64,000 bases of DNA from CAZWCE01 sp964632505. GTDB taxonomy: Bacteria > Planctomycetota > Planctomycetia > Pirellulales > Thermoguttaceae. Below, in pieces: positions 27,931 through 36,109 of the stretch. The translations under genes and the position numbers were made by a program. The stretch is from positions 62,001 through 126,000 of the forward strand of contig CAZWCE010000005.1 in assembly GCA_964632505.1 (NCBI GenBank), in the 5' to 3' direction. The notes under the pieces were generated by a model. It had not been told where the DNA came from and ran no database searches. It saw nothing but the letters and a program-made list of their open reading frames with translations. Each line of letters begins with the position of its first letter. Position 1 is the stretch's first letter.

Positions 27931-29322
27931 ATGTCGAAAAAAGGATTGAAACTGCTTTTCGCCGACGATGAACCCTCGCTCCAGGAGCTGATGCGGCTCG
28001 AACTACCGGGCATGGGGCACGAAGCGACGATTTGCCCCGACGGCACCACCGCCCTGGCTGCATTGGAACGAAATACCTACGATTGCCTTCTGGTCGATCT
28101 CGATATGCCGGGCGCGACCGGTTTGGAAGTGATTCACCATGCAAAACAACTCAATCCGAAGGTCGACGCGATCGTCCTGACCGGAAAGGGGACGCTGGAG
28201 ACGGCGATCGAGGCGTTGCGACAGGGCGCCTTCGACTACCTGACCAAACCGTGCCGGTTGGCGGAAATCGAAAAAGTGCTTGACCGCGTCGCCGAAAAAC
28301 GTCAGCTTACCCATAAGTACCTCGCCGCGAAAAAATGCCTCGAACGCCTGGAGGGAAGCTCGAAGCTCTTCGGCCGGTCGGAGCCGATGCAGCGGGTTCG
28401 TCTCATGATTTCGAAGGTGGCCCCGACCGATTCAACGGTGGTGCTGCTCGGCGAAACCGGGACCGGCAAGGAATTGGCCGCCCGAGCCGTGCATGACCAG
28501 AGTCGGCGGGCGGAGATGCCGTTTGTGGCGATCAATTGCGGGGCGCTTCCGGAAAATTTGATCGAAAGCGAACTCTTCGGGCATCGCAAGGGGAGTTTCA
28601 CCGGGGCCGAGGAGCACCGGACCGGCCTGTTCGAAGTCGCGCACGGCGGGACGCTTTTTCTCGATGAAATCGGCGAGATGCCCAAGGCGGTGCAGGCGAA
28701 ACTGCTGCGCTTTCTCGAGAGCGGAGAGATCCGACGGATCGGCGAAAACGAACCGACCCGATGCGATGTCCGTGTCGTCTGCGCGACGCTCCGCAATCTG
28801 GAAGCGATGGTCGCCGAGGACCGCTTCCGCGAGGACCTGTGGTTTCGCATCAATACGTTCGAGGTGCGATTGCCTCCGCTGAGGGAACGCCGGAAGGATC
28901 TGCCCGAACTCATCGTACATCTCGCACGACGATTGAGAAGCGGTCTCGAAGTGACCGAAGCCCGGCAGATCTTCACTCCAGAGGCGCTCGATCTGTTCGC
29001 CGAGCATCCTTGGCCCGGCAATGTCCGGCAGTTGGTCAACGTGATCGAACACGCTCTCATTTTGGCCGAGGGGTTGCCGGTGGGGCCGGAATCGTTGCCT
29101 CGGCGGTTCGTCGAGAGTGAACGGCTCGCGCCATCGAAGACCGGCGGGGAGGCCCCCGACGCGGCGCCGAAGACGCTGCGGGAACTCGAACTCGATGCGG
29201 TCGAAAAAGCAATTGCGAGGAACCAGGGGAATAAACCTCGCGCAGCGGAAGAATTGGGGATCAGCCTCAAAACTCTGTACAACCGTATCAATGCGGCGGA
29301 ACAGGTGAAGAAGTCGGCCTGA
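27931..29322 (+). CDS. NtrC-family sigma-54 response regulator
   Basis: 463 residues from the ATG at 27931 (AAGGA seven bases upstream); an in-frame GTG at 27862 overlaps the kinase stop and could add 23 residues. Receiver domain: D12-D13, phosphoacceptor D56 (VDLDMPG), T84, K106. The AAA+ domain has Walker A GETGTGKE (174-181), the sigma-54 loop GSFTGA (221-226, Ser instead of the usual Ala), and Walker B GGTLFLDEIGEM. The C-terminal Fis-type helix-turn-helix is NQGNKPRAAEELGISLKTLY. It activates sigma-54 promoters when phosphorylated, probably by the kinase just upstream. Its stop is one base from the stop of the convergent glycyl radical enzyme gene. Confidence 0.95.
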   Translation: MSKKGLKLLFADDEPSLQELMRLELPGMGHEATICPDGTTALAALERNTYDCLLVDLDMPGATGLEVIHHAKQLNPKVDAIVLTGKGTLETAIEALRQGAFDYLTKPCRLAEIEKVLDRVAEKRQLTHKYLAAKKCLERLEGSSKLFGRSEPMQRVRLMISKVAPTDSTVVLLGETGTGKELAARAVHDQSRRAEMPFVAINCGALPENLIESELFGHRKGSFTGAEEHRTGLFEVAHGGTLFLDEIGEMPKAVQAKLLRFLESGEIRRIGENEPTRCDVRVVCATLRNLEAMVAEDRFREDLWFRINTFEVRLPPLRERRKDLPELIVHLARRLRSGLEVTEARQIFTPEALDLFAEHPWPGNVRQLVNVIEHALILAEGLPVGPESLPRRFVESERLAPSKTGGEAPDAAPKTLRELELDAVEKAIARNQGNKPRAAEELGISLKTLYNRINAAEQVKKSA

Positions 29323-29323
29323 T

Positions 29324-31765
29324 TCAGCTTGCCGCCCCGAACGACCGGTGCTCGGTTCGTGAGATGATTTCGTCCTGCAGATCGGAACCCAATTCGACGA
29401 AGTAATCGCTGTAGCCGGCGACGCGGACGATCAGATTCCGGTATTTCTCCGGCTCCGCCTTGGCCCGACGCAGCAAGGAGGCATCGACAACGTTGAACTG
29501 GATGTGATGCCCGTCCATGCGGAAATATCCGCGGACGAGTGAGCCGAGCCGGTCGAGTCCCTCGCCGTCGAGCACATGACGATGGAACTTCATGTTCAGA
29601 AGCGTCCCGCCGGTTCGGGCGTGGTCGATTCTCGCGGCCGACTGGACCACCGCCGTCGGACCTTGAAGGTCGGCTCCTTGCGTTGGCGAGATGCCTTCGG
29701 AGAGCGGCACGCCGGCGCGTCGCCCATTGGCCGAAGCTCCGAGCACTTCTCCGAAGTAAATGTGTACCGTCGTCGGAAGCAAATTCACGCGGTACTTGCC
29801 ACCTTTGGTGTTCGGACGTCCATCAATCGCTTCGAAGTAGATTTCGAACAGGTCCCGGGCGATCCGATCGGCCCGAGGATCGTCGTTCCCCCACTTCGGG
29901 GCCTTGTTCATCAGCGTTTGCCGGAGCGGTTCCCGATCCTCGAAATCGGTCCGGAGTGCGTCGAGCAGCTCGGGCATCGAGAGCGATTTCTCCCGGAAGA
30001 CGAGATGCTCCAGCGCCGCCATCGCGTCGGTCGTCGTTCCGAGTCCCACGCCCTGAATATACGTCGGATTGTAACGGCTTCCTCCGGCGTGGTAATCGGT
30101 CGCCGTCGCCACGCAATCGTCCATCAACAGCGACATGAAGGGGGCGGGCAAGCGCGTGGCGTAGAGCCGTTCGATGAGGTGATTCCCCTCGATCTTCAAG
30201 TCGACGAAGTAACGCAATTGCGTGCGGTACGCCGACACCAGTTCATCGAAGGAGTTCCAAGAGGTCGGGTCGCCGGTCTTCGGACCGATCTGCTTGCCGG
30301 TCCGAGGGTCGACGCCGTCATGGAGCGCCAGTTCGAGCACTTTCGGCCAGTTGAAATAGCCGGTCAGGGTGCAACTTTCTTTACCGAACGCGCTGACGGT
30401 CACGCAACCACTCGGTCCTCCGCACCGGGCATCGTGAAGCGTTTTGCCGTCGTGGAGCATTTCCTGGACGATCACGTCGCTGTTGAAGACCGAAGGCTGC
30501 CCCAGTCCCGTGCGGATCACCTCGCCTGCGGCGCGGAGGAAGGCATCGGGATTCTTCTTGCTCAACTGGATGCACGCGCTCGGCTGGACCAGTTGCATCT
30601 CCTGAACCACTTCGAGCAGAAGATAAGAAACGTCATTGACCGCGTCGTGGCCCTCGGGCGTCAGACCACCGATGTTGATCAGCGCGAAATCGGTGTAGGT
30701 GCCGCTCTGTTCTTCGGTGATGCCTACCTTCGGCGGTGCCGGCTGGTTGTTGAACTTGATCCAGAAGCATTCGAGCAGTTCCTTCGACTTTTCGCGAGTG
30801 AGCGTGCCGGCCTCGATTTCCCGACGGTAGAATGGATAGAGATGCTGGTCGAGCCGACCGGGATTGAACGAGTCCCAGGTGTTCAGTTCGGTGATGACGC
30901 CAAGGTGAACAAACCAATAGCATTGGAGTGCTTCGCGGAACGTACGGGGGGCGTGCGCCGGCACGTGGCGGCAGATCTCGGCGATTTCAAGCAGTTCACG
31001 CCGGCGGTCGGGATCCTCCTCTTCGGCGGCCAGTTCGCTTGCGCGATCGGCGTAACGTTTCGCCTGGCGGATGATCGCCTGACAGCAGAGGTCCATGGCA
31101 ATGAGTTCCTCGCGTTTGTCCCAGGCCGCGAGATCGTTGAGCCAATCGAGTTCGTCGAGCTGCCGGGCGATTCGGTGTCGGACATCGAGAAAACCGTGGC
31201 GGTAGATTTTATCGTCGCAGATCGCGTGCCCCGGCGCCCTCTGCTCCATGAATTCCGTGAAAACTCCCGCTTCGAAGGCGTCGTGCCACTCGCGTCGCAT
31301 CGCCTGGAAAACTTGATCCCGTTGCGTGGCGCCTTGCCAGAAGGGGATGATCGTATCACGGTAGGTCGTCCGGGTTTCTTCGGAAACGGTGAACGGCGTG
31401 CGCTCGCGGGTGTGGAGGATCTCCAGGTCGCTCAGCGAGTGACAGCAAAGCTCCGGGTAGGTCGGCGTCGCTTTCGGGGCCGGACCGCGCTCGCCGACGA
31501 TCAATTCTTCCGGGCCGATGAAGATCGTTTTCTCCTCCATCAGGTGGAGAAACGCTTTGGCCCGGGTCACCGGGGGAGAGCACTGCCGGGGAACCGCCCC
31601 CTGGTAGAAACGCGTGATCAGTTCCGCCCGTTCGGTGGAGAGATACGGCCGGGTCGTGACGCTCTCCTCCCGTAAGCGTGCAATCCGTTCGTTCAGCGGA
31701 CGGGCGGCGTTGGGAGGATCTGCTTCGGTCGACGTTTTCTGGTGGAGACGGGTCTCTTGGATCAT
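29324..31765 (-). CDS. Glycyl radical enzyme, HypD-like branch, atypical active site
   Basis: 813 residues, full length. The glycyl radical site is RVAGYSDYF with G784, and the thiyl cysteine is C454 in GGPSGCVTVSAFGKES. The C-terminal third (EGISPTQGADLQGP, GGTLLNMKFH, FRMDGHHIQFNVV, RVAGYSDYFVELG) closely follows hydroxyproline dehydratase-type enzymes as I remember them. In those dehydratases and lyases the residue two after the Cys is Glu, the general base; here it is Thr. The substrate is therefore unknown, and the reaction may not be a standard dehydration. AGAGGTGA precedes the ATG. Nine bases separate it from the activase gene upstream, one operon. It implies function under low oxygen. 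Confidence 0.92.
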   Translation of the reverse strand: MIQETRLHQKTSTEADPPNAARPLNERIARLREESVTTRPYLSTERAELITRFYQGAVPRQCSPPVTRAKAFLHLMEEKTIFIGPEELIVGERGPAPKATPTYPELCCHSLSDLEILHTRERTPFTVSEETRTTYRDTIIPFWQGATQRDQVFQAMRREWHDAFEAGVFTEFMEQRAPGHAICDDKIYRHGFLDVRHRIARQLDELDWLNDLAAWDKREELIAMDLCCQAIIRQAKRYADRASELAAEEEDPDRRRELLEIAEICRHVPAHAPRTFREALQCYWFVHLGVITELNTWDSFNPGRLDQHLYPFYRREIEAGTLTREKSKELLECFWIKFNNQPAPPKVGITEEQSGTYTDFALINIGGLTPEGHDAVNDVSYLLLEVVQEMQLVQPSACIQLSKKNPDAFLRAAGEVIRTGLGQPSVFNSDVIVQEMLHDGKTLHDARCGGPSGCVTVSAFGKESCTLTGYFNWPKVLELALHDGVDPRTGKQIGPKTGDPTSWNSFDELVSAYRTQLRYFVDLKIEGNHLIERLYATRLPAPFMSLLMDDCVATATDYHAGGSRYNPTYIQGVGLGTTTDAMAALEHLVFREKSLSMPELLDALRTDFEDREPLRQTLMNKAPKWGNDDPRADRIARDLFEIYFEAIDGRPNTKGGKYRVNLLPTTVHIYFGEVLGASANGRRAGVPLSEGISPTQGADLQGPTAVVQSAARIDHARTGGTLLNMKFHRHVLDGEGLDRLGSLVRGYFRMDGHHIQFNVVDASLLRRAKAEPEKYRNLIVRVAGYSDYFVELGSDLQDEIISRTEHRSFGAAS

Positions 31766-31774
31766 GGTTCACCT

Positions 31775-32728
31775 CTATCCGCCGACGACGCTTGCGAAGC
31801 CGTGCTCGGCGAGGATTTTCTGAAAACAAACCAGTGTTTTTTCATCGGGCGTTCCCATACGCGGCCGGCGAGGCTCCGGTACATCGATCGGAACGGTTTC
31901 CATCCTTCGGGCCTTGGCTTCGCCGCCGGAGTGATAGGGCAGCAGGTCGACCCGACGTAGTCGCGAAAGCGATTTCATGAAGGGAATCCCCTGCCGAAAT
32001 TGGTCGGGGGAGCAGTTGAATCCTTCGACCAGGGGAATGCGGAGGATGAGTTCCGCTCCTTGGTGGTCGAGGAACCGCAAATTTCCGAGGATTCGTTCGT
32101 TCGACACGCCGGTCCACGTTCGATGGAGTTCGGCGTCGAAGGTTTTCAGATCGCACAGGAACAAATCGACCAGGGGAAGCAACCGTTGCAGGATTTCCCG
32201 CTCGGCTTCGAGCGATGTGTCCACGGCCGTATGGATCGCTTCACGCCGGCAGCCGCGAAGAGTCGATTCGAGGAATTCCGGTTGTGCCAGCGGTTCTCCC
32301 CCGGAGAACGTGACACCGCCGCCGGATTCCTCAAAAAAGACGCGATCGCGGACGATCTCCTCAAGCAGTGCTTCGGGGGTCCATTTCTTTCCGGAGATCT
32401 CCCGTGCCAAGCTGGGGCACGCCGCGGTGCACCGGCCACAGCGGAGGCATCGCTCCGCCTCCCGCACGCTGGTATCTTGCTCGAGGTGAATCGCGTCCCG
32501 CGGGCATGCCCAGACGCAGGCGCCGCAAGCGATGCACCGGCCGGCACGGAAGAGAGGTTCCGGTTCCCCTCGCCGGCTTTCCGGGTTTTGGCACCAGGCG
32601 CAACGCAGTGGACAACCTTTCAAGAAAACGGTCGTCCGGATTCCAGGCCCGTCGTGGAGCGCGTAGCGTTTGATGTCGAAAACCACTCCCTCGACATCCG
32701 GCTCACTGGGGGGATCATTGACTTGCAT
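31775..32728 (-). CDS. Glycyl radical enzyme activating enzyme (radical SAM)
   Basis: 317 residues from the ATG at 32728. The radical SAM cluster motif C-x3-C-x2-C is at C39, C43 and C46 (KGCPLRCAWCQNPE). Two ferredoxin-type four-cysteine sites are inserted after it (C65/C68/C71/C75 and C94/C97/C100/C104), as in activases of non-PFL glycyl radical enzymes. The SAM-binding GGE motif is in VTFSGGEPLAQ. It generates the radical on G784 of the enzyme encoded immediately downstream, using SAM and an electron donor. Expected to be oxygen-sensitive. Confidence 0.95.
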   Translation of the reverse strand: MQVNDPPSEPDVEGVVFDIKRYALHDGPGIRTTVFLKGCPLRCAWCQNPESRRGEPEPLFRAGRCIACGACVWACPRDAIHLEQDTSVREAERCLRCGRCTAACPSLAREISGKKWTPEALLEEIVRDRVFFEESGGGVTFSGGEPLAQPEFLESTLRGCRREAIHTAVDTSLEAEREILQRLLPLVDLFLCDLKTFDAELHRTWTGVSNERILGNLRFLDHQGAELILRIPLVEGFNCSPDQFRQGIPFMKSLSRLRRVDLLPYHSGGEAKARRMETVPIDVPEPRRPRMGTPDEKTLVCFQKILAEHGFASVVGG

Positions 32729-32884
32729 CACCCTATTATTGCTTCCGACGGCGTCAGGGTAAAGAGGATGCACGAGGAAAACAGGCAAGGGCCTCTCGAA
32801 ACGGCTTTCCTGCAATAGAGCCTTCAGACGGGACACCTGGGAATCGCGATCTCCCCCTCGAGAACCGCGCGATCGGCGACGACT

Positions 32885-33688
32885 TCAGAGGACGATTTGA
32901 TACCCCAATCGCTGGGAAATACGCAATGCGTAGTGTCGCACCTTTGAACCGACGTGCTCGTGCATCGTCTCGGTCAAGCGATTCATGGGGCCGGTGCAGA
33001 CGATCGCGGCGATCGGAGTTTCCTTGTCGTTGAAGACGGGGGCCCCCACACAATGGATCCCTTCGAATCCTTCTTGGAGATCGGTGGCGTATCCCCGGTT
33101 GCGAATCTGCGTGAATTCGCGAGCGAATTCCTCCCGCGTGGTCAGGGTGGTCGTCGTGAGTTTGGGGAGACCCGCCTTTTCGAGCATGAAGAGGGATTCT
33201 TCGGAGGGAAGGTAGGCGAGAATCGCCTTGGTTCCGGCAGAGGCATGGAGGGGAACCCGCATCCCCGTTTCGCAAACAAGCCGGAAAGGATGCAAACCGG
33301 GAATCGATTCGAGCACCATTCCCTCGGAACCCACGAGGGTGAGGATGACGATCGTTTCCTTGACTTCATCGCGAAGCTGCCGCATGTAACCGAGCGAAGA
33401 TTCCAGCAGGCCGGTTTTCGATTCCGCCCCGTAACCCATGGTGAGAAGTTTTCGGCTCAGGGTGTAGCGTTTGGTGTCGTCGTTGCGAAAAAGGTAGCCT
33501 CTTTCGTACAGCGCCGAGGAGATGCGGAACGTCAGATTCTTGGAAAGTCCCAGAAGAGCGGCGATCTCACTGACTCCCATGCCTTCGGGGTGATCGCGGA
33601 GAGTTTCCAGGATCGAGAGGCCGTTTTCCAAATTCGAGACTTTATATTCGGTGAAAACCGTGTTGCCCTTGGGGACTGTCTTGCTCAT
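32885..33688 (-). CDS. IclR-family transcriptional regulator
   Basis: 267 residues from the ATG at 33688; the longer frame upstream lacks family resemblance. The N-terminal winged helix contains LENGLSILETLRDHPEGMG and VSEIAALLGLSKNLTFRI. The C-terminal effector domain has the IclR pattern (RVPLHASAGTKAILAYLP, GYATDLQEGFEGIHCVGAPV). It lies on the same strand, 156 bases upstream of the activase/glycyl radical enzyme pair, and is the likely regulator of that operon, responding to its substrate or product. This is inferred from position. Confidence 0.92.
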   Translation of the reverse strand: MSKTVPKGNTVFTEYKVSNLENGLSILETLRDHPEGMGVSEIAALLGLSKNLTFRISSALYERGYLFRNDDTKRYTLSRKLLTMGYGAESKTGLLESSLGYMRQLRDEVKETIVILTLVGSEGMVLESIPGLHPFRLVCETGMRVPLHASAGTKAILAYLPSEESLFMLEKAGLPKLTTTTLTTREEFAREFTQIRNRGYATDLQEGFEGIHCVGAPVFNDKETPIAAIVCTGPMNRLTETMHEHVGSKVRHYALRISQRLGYQIVL

Positions 33689-34067
33689 GTCATCGCTCTG
33701 ATGGGAGAAAAAAGAGAGGTATTTGTGCTTGTCGTGAATCCGCGAAAGCAATGTCTCCTTTGGGGGCAGGCGATTCGTTTCCCGGAAGCATGAGGGAAAT
33801 GAGATCGTCGCCCGAGGGAGACCGAGCGATTCCGTTCGCGAGTGAATATAGAGGGTTTGGGGAAAAGGAGTGTTAAGATAAAAATGAATCGATAAATAAA
33901 TCTTCATTCATTTTTACCCATAATCTACTTGTTTGGCAACTGAGGACCCCCCGATTTTTTTCTAAATTTCTCCGTCAGAGGGTGGAAAAAAGAATTTCCC
34001 TGAAAATAACGGTTATTCACGGTTTTCTGAGAGGCATTCGAGAGGTGGGTTCAGCACTTTTGGGGGG
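33689..34067. other. Intergenic stretch before the IclR gene
   Basis: About 380 AT-rich bases. It contains a perfect odd palindrome AATAAC-G-GTTATT at 34005-34017 and several short A/T runs. No gene. It carries the promoter of the IclR gene and the 3' end of the sugar kinase gene. Confidence 0.4.
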
Positions 34068-34964
34068 TTATTTTTCCCAGTGGATCAGGTCGTCGGGCAA
34101 CTTGGGCGTACCCCCGGTTTGGGAACAGACGTAGGCGGCGACACGGCACGCATGTTCATTGACCGAATCGAGCGACTGGCCGGCGAGGAAATCGTGAACC
34201 ACCGTCGCCGTGAAGGCATCGCCGGCGCCGACCGTATCGGCCATCTGTTCCACTTCAATCCCCCGACAGTGGCTCACCCCACTGGCGCTCTGGAGAATCG
34301 CGCCTTCGCTCCCCATCGTCATGGCGATCATCCGCAGGTCGAAGATGTCGCGCATCACCTGCATGATTTCCTCGGGGGGGCCGGTCAGTTCAAGAAGATC
34401 GGAAAGGAAGGGCATTTCATCGCCGCTGAGCTTCAGGACATTGGCCAACTCGAGCGATTCCCGAACGACGGTCCCATCGGTGAACGGAGGACGGAGGTTG
34501 ATATCGAGCACGCGAAGTGACGAATCCGGCACGGTTTGGACGAATCGCCGGATCGTCTCGCGCGACGGTTGGTGCCTTTGAGCGAGGGTGCCGAAGCAGA
34601 CGGCGTCGGCCTTCCGGGCGATTGCCTCGAGGGACTTCTCCCATGTCATTTTATCCCAGGCGACGTGATCCTTGATGTCGAAAGTCGGTTTGCCGGAATC
34701 GTCCAGCGACACCTCGACCGTTCCGGTGGGCGATTCGCCGCTACGCTGGATGTAATCGAGATGGATGCCGTTTTCCTCGAGAACCTTCAGCGCTTCGTCG
34801 CCCAGTTCATCCTGCCCGACACAACTGATCAAATAGGCGTCGGCCCCCAGGCTCGCCGCGTGACTGGCCAAGTTGGCCGGCGCGCCTCCGAAACGGGCAC
34901 CGTCCGGAAAACGATCCCAGAGAACTTCGCCGATGGAGACCAAGGTCGGTTTGGAGGAACTCAT
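34068..34964 (-). CDS. PfkB-family sugar kinase (fructokinase-like)
   Basis: 298 residues with GGAG six bases upstream of the ATG. N-terminal substrate region GARFGGAPANLASHAASLGA; the C-terminal PfkB signature MADTVGAGDAFTATVV gives catalytic base D249 with the anion hole GAGD. The pattern GEVLWDRFP with GGAPAN is typical of fructokinases, so fructose to fructose 6-phosphate with ATP is the best guess, though other sugars are possible. It lies 144 bases downstream of nadD on the same strand. Confidence 0.9.
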   Translation of the reverse strand: MSSSKPTLVSIGEVLWDRFPDGARFGGAPANLASHAASLGADAYLISCVGQDELGDEALKVLEENGIHLDYIQRSGESPTGTVEVSLDDSGKPTFDIKDHVAWDKMTWEKSLEAIARKADAVCFGTLAQRHQPSRETIRRFVQTVPDSSLRVLDINLRPPFTDGTVVRESLELANVLKLSGDEMPFLSDLLELTGPPEEIMQVMRDIFDLRMIAMTMGSEGAILQSASGVSHCRGIEVEQMADTVGAGDAFTATVVHDFLAGQSLDSVNEHACRVAAYVCSQTGGTPKLPDDLIHWEK

Positions 34965-35108
34965 ATTTTCTCCATTTCTTTTTGTCTATTTTGATTATTT
35001 GTTCAGTTGTAAAGTCCAAGTCGGCCGTTTCTCGACAAATCACCTCTCATAGAGGGGAGGGCATTCGGGCGCATTGTCTGGTTGATGATACCATTCTCTG
35101 CCGTACTT

Positions 35109-35792
35109 TCAAGACCTTGGTGTCGATGATCCCCCACGACAAGAGGGGGGGGCAGAGTCTTTTTGCCGCTCTTTCTCGGGGGTCGTTTCTCGATAAAGGC
35201 GATGCGTTTCGATGTATTTCTCCACCGCTCGGGGGACCTGGAAACGGATACTCCTCCCCTGTGCGACCTGCCGACGGAGGTGGCTCGACGAGAGGTCGAT
35301 TTGCAGCATTTCGACGACGGATTCCCGAAAACGGGTCAACCGATCCTCCGAAACGAGCGGGGTCAGGATCGAGAAATCGATTTCCGGGTTTCCCGGCCGA
35401 TGGGCGGGAGCGGGGGTGACGTGTCGGAGAACCTCTTCCGCTCGATACCAATGCGGCAGATCGTGAAACATATCGGCCCCGAGGACCAGGAAGAGTTCCG
35501 CTTCCGGGAGCGTCTCGCGGAAATGGCGAATCGTGTGCAGGGTGAAGCTCGTTTCGGTACGATCGATTTCGAAGCGACTCACTTCGAACTCTTCACATCC
35601 GCCGGTGGCCAGCTCCAGCATGGCGGCACGGTCGTCGCCGGCGGAAATTCGCCTGGATCGTTTGTGGGGGGGGATCCCCGCCGGGACGAAAACCAGCCGA
35701 TCCAGAGAGAGCGTCTCCCGACACTTCTCGGCCAGAAGGAGATGTCCCAGGTGGACCGGGTCGAAACTGCCGCCGAAAATACCTACCCGCAT
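35109..35792 (-). CDS. nadD: Nicotinate-nucleotide adenylyltransferase NadD
   Basis: 227 residues from the ATG at 35792 (GGAG upstream); an ATG five codons earlier is possible. The nucleotidyltransferase motif is GIFGGSFDPVHLGHLLLAE, and the second motif SSSHLRRQVAQG matches the family ISSTxIR site. It joins nicotinate mononucleotide and ATP to give deamido-NAD, an essential cytoplasmic step of NAD synthesis. The last 25 or so residues are a hydrophilic, probably disordered extension. Divergent from priA. Confidence 0.93.
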   Translation of the reverse strand: MRVGIFGGSFDPVHLGHLLLAEKCRETLSLDRLVFVPAGIPPHKRSRRISAGDDRAAMLELATGGCEEFEVSRFEIDRTETSFTLHTIRHFRETLPEAELFLVLGADMFHDLPHWYRAEEVLRHVTPAPAHRPGNPEIDFSILTPLVSEDRLTRFRESVVEMLQIDLSSSHLRRQVAQGRSIRFQVPRAVEKYIETHRLYRETTPEKERQKDSAPPSCRGGSSTPRS

Positions 35793-36109
35793 GGAGGACT
35801 CCGTCAATCAAATGGGGGACGCATGTCTTTCTTCTGATCTCTTATCTCGGGAAAATAATACGATGATCACGGTATGATCACGGCATGAATTTCACCAAAA
35901 GACCCCATTTTAGCGTCATTTCCTTCTTTTGCAAAAAAGGGGGGCGATCATTTTTAGACCGAAGAGGGACGCGAATGAAATGGGAGAAGAAAATCGCCGA
36001 TTTTTTCACTTGTTCGGCGGCGGGGAACTTCGATAATGATGGTTTGCCGTGGTGCGTCGGATGGCGCCGCGGAGGCCGTGAGCCCCTTAGTTGTGTTTGA
36101 AGGAACGAT
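35793..36109. other. Divergent nadD-priA intergenic region
   Basis: About 317 bases, AT-rich. No gene seen. It holds an 11-base tandem repeat described separately and must carry the promoters of both flanking genes. Confidence 0.45.
35863..35884. repeat. Two-copy 11-base tandem repeat with TGATCA cores
   Basis: ATGATCACGGT at 35863-35873 is followed directly by ATGATCACGGC at 35874-35884 and then ATGA. Each copy contains the palindrome TGATCA, so the palindromes sit one helical turn apart, a layout seen in operators. It is in the nadD-priA divergent promoter region. Confidence 0.5.

Noticed and set aside
29576..31675. Long open frame (699 codons) on the plus strand opposite the glycyl radical enzyme
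   Set aside because: It is the antisense of a clearly recognised gene; GC-rich codon usage leaves the complementary frame open. No family resemblance.
34005..34017. Shared string AATAACGGTT here and at 10822, considered as a common operator
   Set aside because: A ten-base AT-rich match in 64 kb can arise by chance, and the flanking genes share no obvious function.
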